Shown here: piece after piece, positions 16,701-25,600 of the stretch
Layout of the letters: each line of letters begins with the position of its first letter
Numbering within the stretch: the first letter of the stretch is position 1
NCBI GenBank assembly: GCA_009929845.1
Contig: RZZM01000015.1
Coordinates: 1 to 32,970 of the forward strand
DNA: 32,970 bases
From: Spartobacteria bacterium
GTDB taxonomy: Bacteria; Verrucomicrobiota; Kiritimatiellia; RZYC01
Reading direction: 5' to 3'
Translations under genes and position numbers: made by a program
Notes under the pieces: generated by a model
Databases searched by the model: none
What the model saw: only the letters and a program-made list of their open reading frames with translations
Told to the model about the DNA's origin: nothing

Positions 16701-18981
16701 CCGGCCTTTTGGTGATCCCCAGCGTAACGATACAAGTGCAGATCGGTTCAGTATTGTAAGGGGAAAACGGAACAACGAACTGCACACCCGGTGGCGATCC
16801 GAACGCTCCGGTGATAAAGGCTATGCCGACCCCCAACACGCCTTTCAGCACCAGGGATCGGCGGATATCAACCTGTACAAACTCTTTCTCGAACAATCGC
16901 ACGTGCTGCTGCGTCCCGGAGGGCGACTTGGTTTTATTGTGCCGTCCGGGCTTTACTCCGATCATGGATCCGGTGCCCTGCGCGAACTCTTTTTGGATCA
17001 CTGCCGGTGGGAATGGCTGTTCGGATTCGAGAACCGGGAGAAGGTTTTTGATATTGATGGTCGCTTCAAATTCAACCCCGTCATCATCCGGAAGGGTGGT
17101 CGAACCGAAGCGATCCAGGCCGCCTTTATGCGGCGGGACCTGACCGACTGGGCACGGGCCGAGACCCTTGTTGTGCCCTACAGCCGGGAACAGGTCGACC
17201 GGTTCTCTCCGCAATCCCAAGCCATCCTCGAAATCCAGTCCGAACGTGATCTTGAGATACTGGAAAAGATCTATGCCAACTCCGTGCTGCTCGGTGACCA
17301 GGGACCCGATGGATGGGGGATAAAGTATTCAACAGAATTTCATATGACCAATGACTCCAACCTCTTTCCACCCCGTCCCAAGTGGGAAGAGAAGGGGTAT
17401 CGTCCCGACGAGTACAGCCGCTGGCTCAAAGGCAACTGGCAGCCGGTTTCCAACCTTTGGAAAACACTGGAGGTCGATTTTCCAACCATTGGAAAAAACG
17501 ACGCGGAAATTTCCAATGATTGGAAAAAAGCCGAAAAAAATTCCCAACCACTTGTCCCGCCTTCAGCGGGATTGGAAAACCCGGATCGACCCCGCCTGCG
17601 CATCGCCCAGCCGCCCTACGACCAGATCCCCATACCCCGCGCCGATATCCCCCCCGGCATCATCCTCTCACGCGAAGCCGATGCCTATATCCGGGAAGAC
17701 GAGATCGAAGATGTCGCCCTGCCGCTCTACGAAGGACGTATGATCGGCCAGTTTGATTTCAGTCAGAAAGGCTGGGTCTCCGGTAAAGGTCGCACCGCCG
17801 TCTGGCGCGATATCCCATGGGCGCACAAGGTTATTGAACCCCAGTACCTGATGGCACAGGAGACCTTCCAGAAAGAGTCACTGAAAAAATACCTCGACCA
17901 ATACAAAAAACGCTATGGCGCCGATGCCGCCGAAGCGGAGGAAGGACGACTATGCAGTCCTGATGAATTTGCTGGGTGGTGGTTAAACTGGAATATAAAA
18001 TGTTCTATTATGGATGTTACATCATCCACGAATACTCGAACAACCATAGGTACAGTATCTTTGTGTGTCCCGCATGGACATAAAACTCCCGTTATGAAGT
18101 TGTGTCTTGGCGAGCATGTTTATAGTACAATCGGTCTGGTTGCTGTGCTGAATTCGTTTATATTTGATTGGTTGATTCGGCTTAGACTAAGCGGAAATTC
18201 TCTTATTTGGGCAGCTTTAGCCGAAACAGCTTGTTTAAGAAAACAACAAGTTCTGAACAGTTATCTTATAGAATCAGCGAAAAGGACTGCAGTTACCAGT
18301 CAATTCTTTCCGAGTTTAGAGACATTACATAATCGTTATTCTAACAAGTTATTCTGGGCTTTAACACATTCAGAGCAAATTAGAAATCGCGTTATTCAAG
18401 ACGTTTTAATAGCTGAACATTTTAAACTCAGTTACATTGATCTCAACGACATCCTTATAGACTGTGATCATCCTTCAGGCAATGAAGTTGATAAAGATCC
18501 CAAAGGCTTCTGGCGTGTAGACAAAGACAAGGACCCTGAGTTACGGCACACGGTATTGACGCTGGTGGCGTTTCATGACCTGCAGGAAAAGATACAAGCG
18601 TGCGGCGGTGATCGGGATGCGGGGATACAGGCGTTCATGGAGCAGAACGACGGTGAAGGCTGGATGCTGCCGGAGACATTACGGCTGGCCGATTACGGAT
18701 TGGGGCATGATGAGCGTGCGCAGGAACATCAACCGGTAGCCTCCCGGCTGGGCCCGCGCTTCCTCGACTGGCAACTGGAACAATCCGCCGAGGAATCCTG
18801 GCGCGAATGCGAACTGCATGCGAGAAACCTGCTGGGCAAAGAAGGCTTCAAGGCTTTGAAAAATCAGAACACCGCGGGAAAAGAGACTTCGTCGATGAAG
18901 GTAAAGGAAGACCAGATAGAGTATGCGCCGGCTGGTAAGAAAATGACGCAGGGAACCTTATTTGACGAAGCGGGAGCATAA
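13699..18981 (+). CDS. Large N6-adenine DNA methyltransferase (DrmMI/PglX-like)
   Basis: A 1760-aa SAM-dependent modification enzyme. SAM motif I is DPACGSGSF (D626) and catalytic motif IV is NPPW (937-940). The roughly 300-residue gap between them is typical of PglX/DrmMI/Eco57I-type enzymes. An acidic Glu/Asp tract (about 470-515) separates the N-terminal region from the catalytic core. GGAGGTG precedes the ATG, which overlaps the SNF2 stop as ATGA. Two oddities stand out. Residues about 1250-1293 are encoded by an array of TTTCCAA palindromes. Residues about 1425-1595, where a target-recognition region would lie, come from clearly more AT-rich DNA. No restriction domain was seen in it, so the protein is probably the self-marking subunit. 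Its target sequence is unknown. Confidence 0.9.
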   Translation: MNELHQDWWESPRHFGLLLNLSQARHIEQEYSSEELPVYRVDRLRREMQRFESGQCDAGPWVAWVLDNICGFNSILGSKWKRGSDVPVEFSRVLLTGESFHPRQLWRGPCGAALPVFIEKHFRVGIGRGRRTLSQVHEWLRSAEQPFALLTNGMQWRLVYAGPDYEAACEWDAAQWFTEGQPGVALASLRQLLQPALFVPAGEHEPAPLEQAVSASRKGQSELSAGLGSRVREAVEVLVHAHGDALRQAGLDAHGADIYRAAARTIMRMVVILFAESRDLLPCSQPLYYDNYSLQGLFEQLQRLALRGRGRLAHRYGAWPRILALFRLVHDGSHHEALTIQRYGGTLFAPGAPADADPMRHALGIFEAACFDTQQAVMPDADVHRILELLTRTRVRIRQGRGSTSVLMPVDFSELSSEYIGILYEGLLDYELRTASADDPVLFLAVGKEPALPLSRLEAMSDQDIKTLFEKLKKDKDDKEEESEEEEQPESGEEEESEELIEDEAVDAADDDLDEARLAREKAYTWAHRACQAAGLAPKIRDRITPEKRMEHDRKTAAAARGLIRKIVLPGGWYLVRWGGTRKGKGSFYTRPQLVEPTVRRTLEPLVREEDRSRLPEEILALKVCDPACGSGSFLVGALRFMTDALYRSLHEHKRFNGEHDRTFLHLFGDKSEMRINGEGALSNEYINARPEDDDFEERLKAQLRRHIVERCLYGVDLDPLAVELARLSLWIETMHRDLPFSFLDHKIKCGNALIGCWFDRFRHYPAMAWKNRDGGDSTHTNGVHYEQKERTKALKAFDNNVLKADIEQAIDRHAYEQSMNRTRAAQVHDGALKALRELHALPVHDAEGRAEAYHQLQEDKDWQTLKTAFDAWCACWFWPVDHIDQAPLPTTFACLPEQTRSLVRELAARKRFFHWELEFPDAFDRPDSGFNAILGNPPWDVAKPSSKEFFSNLDPLYRTYGKQEALKTQTELFEKPDMESEWLDYQGDFKAQSHFAKYAARPFGDPQRNDTSADRFSIVRGKRNNELHTRWRSERSGDKGYADPQHAFQHQGSADINLYKLFLEQSHVLLRPGGRLGFIVPSGLYSDHGSGALRELFLDHCRWEWLFGFENREKVFDIDGRFKFNPVIIRKGGRTEAIQAAFMRRDLTDWARAETLVVPYSREQVDRFSPQSQAILEIQSERDLEILEKIYANSVLLGDQGPDGWGIKYSTEFHMTNDSNLFPPRPKWEEKGYRPDEYSRWLKGNWQPVSNLWKTLEVDFPTIGKNDAEISNDWKKAEKNSQPLVPPSAGLENPDRPRLRIAQPPYDQIPIPRADIPPGIILSREADAYIREDEIEDVALPLYEGRMIGQFDFSQKGWVSGKGRTAVWRDIPWAHKVIEPQYLMAQETFQKESLKKYLDQYKKRYGADAAEAEEGRLCSPDEFAGWWLNWNIKCSIMDVTSSTNTRTTIGTVSLCVPHGHKTPVMKLCLGEHVYSTIGLVAVLNSFIFDWLIRLRLSGNSLIWAALAETACLRKQQVLNSYLIESAKRTAVTSQFFPSLETLHNRYSNKLFWALTHSEQIRNRVIQDVLIAEHFKLSYIDLNDILIDCDHPSGNEVDKDPKGFWRVDKDKDPELRHTVLTLVAFHDLQEKIQACGGDRDAGIQAFMEQNDGEGWMLPETLRLADYGLGHDERAQEHQPVASRLGPRFLDWQLEQSAEESWRECELHARNLLGKEGFKALKNQNTAGKETSSMKVKEDQIEYAPAGKKMTQGTLFDEAGA
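17447..17526. repeat. Three in-frame palindromes inside the methyltransferase gene
   Basis: TTTCCAA-CCT-TTGGAAA (17447-17463), TTTTCCAA-CCA-TTGGAAAA (17478-17496) and TTTCCAA-TGA-TTGGAAA (17510-17526) share one design with 3-nt loops. A half site ATTGGAAAA follows near 17571. All lie within the open frame and encode a low-complexity stretch with no obvious domain. This looks like a mobile or intergenic palindromic repeat absorbed into coding sequence. Confidence 0.85.
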
Positions 18982-18989
18982 AATGATAA

Positions 18990-19020
18990 TGCACAATAAA
19001 GCCTGCATATTTATTGTGCA
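18990..19020. repeat. Perfect 11-bp hairpin between the methyltransferase and vapB
   Basis: TGCACAATAAA (18990-19000) and TTTATTGTGCA (19010-19020) are exact inverted repeats around 9 nt. No T-run follows on either strand, so it is not a standard terminator. It could attenuate read-through into vapBC and the helicase, bind a protein, or mark an insertion boundary. Confidence 0.75.
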
Positions 19021-19042
19021 GAAATGGTTTATCCAGGATGCA

Positions 19043-19080
19043 TTGACGATGCCTGACAGAGTGTGTATAGTTGGTACACA
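19043..19080 (+). promoter_or_regulatory. vapBC promoter and operator
   Basis: TTGACG (19043-19048) and TATAGT (19066-19071) are spaced 17 bp apart, a good sigma-70 pair. The inverted repeat TGTGTA (19062-19067) / TACACA (19075-19080) covers the -10 box, where a VapB ribbon-helix-helix repressor would be expected to bind. vapB begins 16 nt further on. The helicase gene 19 nt after vapC would also be transcribed from here. Confidence 0.7.
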
Positions 19081-19095
19081 TAAACAAGGTGTATT

Positions 19096-19287
19096 ATGAG
19101 AACAAATGTAGTGATAGATGATCAATTAATGAATCGTGCATTGCGGTTCAGTGGGTGCCGCACAAAGCGAGCGGCCATCGAATCGGGCTTGCGTCTGCTG
19201 GTGCAGGTAAGTAGCCAGAAGAAACTCAGATCGCTCCGCGGGAAAGTTACCTGGGAGGGGGATCTGGAGGAAATGAGGAGGGATTAG
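19096..19287 (+). CDS. vapB: VapB-type antitoxin
   Basis: A 63-aa antitoxin with the ribbon-helix-helix start RTNVVIDDQLMNRAL, then TKRAAIESGLRLLV and a C-terminal toxin-binding tail around WEGDLEEMRRD, all typical of VapB (DUF2191). It neutralises VapC and represses its own promoter; the dyad over the -10 box is the likely operator. AAGGTG precedes the ATG. vapC starts one base after the stop. The pair is inserted between the methyltransferase and helicase of the defence operon. Confidence 0.92.
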   Translation: MRTNVVIDDQLMNRALRFSGCRTKRAAIESGLRLLVQVSSQKKLRSLRGKVTWEGDLEEMRRD

Positions 19288-19288
19288 A

Positions 19289-19678
19289 ATGGTTGTGGTC
19301 GATACGTCCGCGTGGATTGAGTATTTTCGGGAAGGGATTCCCGCTGTGGCTGATAAGGTGGATCTATGCCTGGAACAGGACCTGGTGTGTATTGGTGATC
19401 TGGTTTATTGCGAAGTTATGCAGGGGATTCGTTCAGCCAGACAGCAAAAAGAGGTGTCAGCTTTGTTGTTGTCATTGCCACGCTTCAATATGGTTGGCTT
19501 CGAGATGGCTGAGAAGTCAGCGGCAAATTACAGGTCTTTACGACAAAAAGGGGTAACGATTCGAAAAACCATTGATGTATTGATTGGGACATTCTGCATA
19601 GAGCATGGATTGCCATTGATTCATAATGACCGTGATTTTGATGGAATGGAGAAACACCTGGGGCTTGAAATTGTTTAA
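19289..19678 (+). CDS. vapC: VapC toxin, PIN-domain RNase
   Basis: A 129-aa PIN-domain ribonuclease; family members cleave tRNA or rRNA when freed from VapB. The acidic Mg2+-binding residues are in place: D5 (VVDTSAW), E42, D96 (KTIDVLIG) and D114/D116 (NDRDF). Length and layout are normal, so it is probably active. The ribosome binding site AGGAGGG lies in the end of vapB. Its stop is only 19 nt before the DUF1998 helicase start, so toxin and helicase are probably on one transcript. It may stabilise the island or act as a fail-safe effector. Confidence 0.94.
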   Translation: MVVVDTSAWIEYFREGIPAVADKVDLCLEQDLVCIGDLVYCEVMQGIRSARQQKEVSALLLSLPRFNMVGFEMAEKSAANYRSLRQKGVTIRKTIDVLIGTFCIEHGLPLIHNDRDFDGMEKHLGLEIV

Positions 19679-19697
19679 CTACTGAGGGAACTGAAAA

Positions 19698-22600
19698 ATG
19701 GCCATAAATCCCATCGTCTATACAGAAAATGTCGTACGGAGTTTTCTTCGCTACCAACTTACAACGTATGCATTTGCTGACGAACGACTGAATACACGTA
19801 TGCGTGAATTATTGTCGCTGGATGAAACGCGCGAAACCCCGCTGTTAAAGGGGCCGTACATCAGTTTGTCACGGGCCTTTCGCTCTGGAGTTTCCGTTGA
19901 ACAACTCGTGTCGGATGGCGTGCTTCATGAGCACCTGCGGCAGTTAATTCCCTTTCCACATGTGTACGGCCACCAGGAAGAGGCTATTCGCGCGATTCAA
20001 CAGGGGCGTTCCACGCTGATTTCGACGGGTACGGGTTCGGGTAAGTCGGAATGCTTCCTGTATCCCATTATCAGCCGTTGTTTGGAACTGCGGGATGTCG
20101 GCGCCGAACCGGGGATCTGTGCGGTTATTGTTTATCCCATGAATGCCTTGGCCGAGGACCAGTTGCAGCGGTTGCGTGAACTGCTGGCGGGTTCGGGCAT
20201 TTCGTTTGGCATGTACGTGGGCAAGACACCGGAACGTGAAGCGGATGTCAGCGGGGTTCGTATGTATCCTGTCGATTCTCATGCTGCCTACATGGCCCAA
20301 CTTGCAGAAGTGCGTGCCTCCAAAGAGGGGAAAGGGGTATCGGTGCATCCTTCGGATGAGGTTTGCAGCCGGGAGATGATGCGCAAGGCAGGCCATCAAC
20401 CCCGCATCCTGTTGACCAATGTCAAGCAGTTGGAACTGCTTCTGACCCGGCAGCGTGATATTGAACTGTTTGATCATGCCCGCCTCGATTACCTGGTGTT
20501 TGACGAAGCGCATACCTTTACCGGCGCCCAGGGGGCCGAGTCCGCCTGCCTGGTCCGGCGATTGCGGAGCTTTTGCGGTCGTTCGCCTGAGGACACGGTT
20601 TGTGTGGCCACGTCGGCAACCATTGTTGACAGTCGTAATACAGCGGCTTCGCGTGAGTTTGCTGCGCGATTTTTCGGTGCTCCGGTTGAGGATATCACTA
20701 CGGTTACCGAGACCTATGAACCACAGACCTGGGCATCCGAACGTACGGTGCCAACGGCGCCTGATGACCCTGCGGCTGCGTTGGACGCCGCCCGTATGGC
20801 CGTGGATGCGGAAAATCCAGGAGAAGCTGTTTGTGCGTTCTGGAGTCGGTTTGTAGGGACATCCTCTGCGATTAGCCCGGATCACTGGGAAGAGGATCTG
20901 TATGTTGTTCTCTCGCGGAATGAATTACTGTGGCAGGCCGCTGATTTGCTGGCGACACCACGTGATCTGGCTGGTTTGCTGGACGATTTGGTCGAACGGG
21001 TCGGCCGTCCGGTCAGTGAAGAAGAATTGATGATGTGGCTGGTACTCGGGACAGCGGCACGTTATGAGAACAGGCCATTGGTACGCCCGGTGGTTCATGC
21101 CTTTGTGCGGGGTGTTCCCGGCGCGATGGTTTCTTTCACGGAAGATGGCACGCCTCAGTTGCATTTATCGGCCGAGGAGGATACGGATGATGACGCGGAT
21201 ACGCTGAAATTAAGAGTCAGCACCTGTACCACCTGTGGACAGCACTATTTCGAGCATTATCTGGCCGACTTCGAATATACAGGGTCGGTGCCGGGCGGTG
21301 GTCAGGCCGATGGTGAAGTTACCTATTGGGAGACGCAGGATGTGGCCCAGGGAGGGCAACGCGTATTATTGGTGGATCGGCTTATTTCATCGGATGATAA
21401 TGACGAGGAAGAAAGCAGTCGGCATCTGTCGGCTATACATATCTGTCGTAGATGCGGGGCTGCGCATTCCGATGACCAATCACGGTGCCTGGCTTGTGGT
21501 GTGGCGGGTGAGTTAATTCCTTTGTACGTGGTGGTGCAGCAAGCCGATCATGAGGGCGCCCTGACTCGTTGTGTATGCTGTGGTGCGAACGGCCGTACAT
21601 TGGCCGGCCGTTTCCGTGAACCGGCCAAACCCGTTCGGGCTACGAATGTAGCGGACGTGCATGTATTGGCACAGGATATGGTCCACCATGCGGAACGAAA
21701 GCGTCTGCTGGTTTTTGCGGACAATCGCCAGGATGCCGCATTTCAGGCAGGTTGGATGCGGGACCACTCACGTCGTTTCCGCCTTCGTGAACTGATGGCG
21801 GAAAAACTCGCGGAAGGGCCTGTCTCAATCGGTGATATGGCCTATTATCTGGATACCTTGATGGAGGCGGATGATGCGCTTTCCAGGGCCCTGCTGCCGG
21901 AAGTCTGGGCCATACATCCATCAAAAGAAGCAGCGGGAACAGCCCATAGGGAGGATCGACGGCATGCATTGCGTATCCAGGTGCTGCTGGAAATCACGCA
22001 GTCGGCCAACCAGCAAATTGGCCTGGAGCCCTGGGGACGTCTTAAAGTTAATTATGTGGGTCTTGATGAAACGACCTCGTTCATACAGAACTGGGCTCGC
22101 GAGCTTCGCTTGCCCGCGGATGAACTGGCCGGAGGAATAGCGGCGTTGCTGGATCATCACCGTCGCCGTAAAATACTGCACTACAGCGCTGATGACATTT
22201 TTTCGTCATTCCAGGGCGACGGAAATCGTGATTTACTGAGTGGATATATCCCCGAGCTGAAGGGCATTCCGCAGGGTGTTAAGTTCAGCCGGGACGCCAA
22301 TGATGATCAAAATCGTGTTAAACAGTGGGTGTCGCAGGGCCGTCGAACTATGCTTTCAGATTTAGCTTTGAAATGGGGAGTGCCTTCAGAGCGAACCCAT
22401 GACTTCCTGCAAGAACTATGGGGCTTCTTAACGGACCCAGACAGAGCCCTTCTCGTGCCGGTAACCCTTAAAGGTACAAGAGGGGGCGTGTTGCCCAATA
22501 CGCATGGTTCACACCAGGTGAATGGCGATAATATTGTTCTTACGCTGAACCAGACAGGATTCTTTCGCTGCAAAACCTGTCGTCGGCGCATGGCGGCCCG

Positions 22601-25600
22601 TAGGGTTCCGCTTAACAGGTGCCTTGCCTGGAACTGTAATGGCGAAATGGAGCATTGTCCGGAAGATGCGGATAACTATGATCTATCATTGATTGATCGC
22701 GAATACACCATGTTGCGTCCGCGTGAGCATACGGCCATGGTTCCCAATGCGGAGCGTGAGAATCTGGAACAGATATTTAAAGGGCAGAGCGATTCAATCA
22801 ATACATTAGTGTGCACGCAGACATTAGAGTTGGGAGTCGATATTGGTGCGTTGGATGCGGTCTTGATGCGCAATGTCCCTCCACTGCCTGCCAATTACTG
22901 GCAGCGTGTGGGCCGTGCCGGGCGCCGGCATCGAATGGCGGTTGATCTGACCTATTGTCGCCAGGTCAGTCATGACCGGGCCTATTTTGCTGATCCCCCC
23001 AAAATGCTGGATGGGCGTGTAGAACCTCCAAGCTTCAATTTGTCGAATCCGCTCATGGTGGCAAAGCATGTACACGCTGCTGTGATTACTCAGTTGTTTA
23101 AACTGGGACGTGATAACAGTCCTTTATTGGAAGCCGACCGTATGGAGGTGCGTGAAGTTTTGCGTGATGTGTTACCTGCGATGGTCTGTTCGTACCTGTT
23201 TCATGAGAATGGTCAGATCCGTACGGAACCTAAAGATATCACCGCACTGAATACAATTATCACAAAACACCGCGAACATATCGAGTACGCGATCGTATGT
23301 GCCTTTCGCCAGGGCTGGCCGGAAGCGGATGGCGATGTGGTTTCGGGAGAAGCGTTGTCCGGTCATGTGCTGGGCATGACAGAAGCACTTGAAGCGGTAC
23401 TTAAGCGCTTGTTTCGCCGGTTGCGCTGGGCTATGGAACAAATGCGGCAGCTTAATGTGAAACAAGAGAATCTGGGCTCGCTGCCGGAGGAGGACCAGGC
23501 TTTTCATCGTCGCTGCAATCACCTGGTGCAACGACTTAAAGGGGTTGGCAGGCGGCGCCGGCACGAGGCGGAAGGATATGATGATTCGTTTACCTACGGC
23601 GTATTGGCTGCCGAGGGTTTTCTGCCGGGATACGGCCTTGAAACAGGGTCGGTAAGGGGTATGGCTGAAGTGCCTTCTTTTGTGCGTGGATTGGGAGATT
23701 TTGATTTGCCACGGCCTCCAGCCATCGCCTTGCGGGAGTATGTGCCCGGAAATCTTATCTATGCCAATGGGCAGCGTTTTGTCCCTCGGCGGTATGCCTT
23801 TGATGCTGAAGAACGCAGTGAGCGCGTAGTGTTGGAAGTCAGCCGGGAACGAGAAGCTGTTCGTCAGATTCAGGGTAGTGCGACCAGTGACCCCGCCGCC
23901 GATATACTGACCAGCATTCCAATTTGTGATGTGACATTGATGCATCAGTCACGAATCTCCGATGAAGAGGAAAACCGTTTTCAGATGGGCGTTTGCATTT
24001 ATGGCCGAGATCTGGGACAGCATCATGGCGGTCAAGTATTCACATGGGGTGATTGTGAATTGCAACTGAGAAAAGCCATGCATGTACAACTGGTGAATGT
24101 AGGGGCGCGGTTGGGTATAGCTCGTGATAATCATTTGGGCTATCCGGTATGTCAGACATGCGGACAAAGCATCTCACCCTTTTCTTCACAGCGCCAACAG
24201 GAAGTATTCCGGGAAAACCATCTTGAGCGTTGTAATTGCCGTCCGGATGGCGTGGCCTTTCACGCCAACTTGACGGCCGATGCCCTGCTGTTACCTGACT
24301 GCAGCAACCGTATAGAAGCCTATTCGCTTTTCGAGGGGCTGCGGTTCGGAGCGACGCAGGTATTGGATATGGACCTTGAAGACTTGCAGGTTATCGTACT
24401 GGGGCGTTTTGATTCCGATGAGTGTGATGCTGTATTGTATGATCCTATGCCGGGCGGTTCTGGCTTGCTGGAGCAATTACTCGAACGGTTTTCCGAGGTT
24501 GTCACGGCTATGGAAGAGATAGCGCAAGCATGTCCGGCCCAATGTGATACCAGTTGTATTGACTGTTTCCGTACGTATCGGAATGCCTTTTATCATGAAC
24601 ATCTTGACCGCAATATGATGATAGAGCGCATTCATGACTGTGGTTCCCGGCTGGGCGATCCGATGGATATTCCCCCACGACGGCCCGTTCACGAACCGGA
24701 GCAGAACGAACAACCGGTTAACGTTGCTGAACGTCGTTTGCAAGCTATGCTTGAGCGTGCTGGTTTTCCGCCAGGTGAGTGGCAGCAGCAAATTCGATTT
24801 AATGATCTGCCGCATACTATGAATTCAACGACGCCGGATGTGTCCTTCCATGATCCTGATGATCCAAACCTGCTCATTTTGATCTATCTGGATGGTCTTT
24901 CGGCGCATATCCATGGCCATGCGGCCACGCAGCAGCGTGACCGGCAGATTCGGGCGGATTTGCGTGCCCGTGGTCATGAAGTTATCGAAATAGCCGTCAG
25001 TGATATGGATGACCGTAACGTGATGTTGCGCCATTTTCGTAAACTGGCCCGTTACCTGTTAGGGCGTGATGACGCCCGGCGAGTTGGTGAAGATGTCGAT
25101 GATTGGTTTGGGGGAAATAACGACGACAATGTGGAGACGGATTTTGAACAGGAGCGGGAGGATAATAACATCCTGCCATTTGAATGGGTTGACCCCGACC
25201 CCTCAGAATATGGGATAACATGCGTGCCCGTCTATTCGTTACAAGCTGTCGCCGGAACATTCGGAGAATTCCAGCACCCGGAACCCGAGGGATGGGCCCG
25301 TTTTGACACATCGCGCAACTTCAATAACAAAATGTTTATTGCGCAGGTGTCAGGCCATTCTATGGAGCCAACCATTCCTGATGGTAGTTGGTGCCTGTTT
25401 ACCAGTGAAGTAGGAGGCCCCCGCGATAACCGTATTCTCATACTGCAACATCGAGATATCTCTGATCCTGAAACCGGTGGCTGTTATACAATCAAAAAAT
25501 ACAAGCGACTACCCCAAGGTGACGGGGAAAGAGGCGGGAGAATTACTTTACAACCTAATAATCCAGATTATGAACCAATTATAATTGATAGTGGTGAGGC

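Noticed and set aside
18990-19020. Rho-independent terminator of the methyltransferase
   Set aside because: The hairpin is perfect but no T-run follows on either strand.
19944-20885. 313-aa minus-strand ORF
   Set aside because: Antisense to the DEAH helicase core; no recognisable domain.
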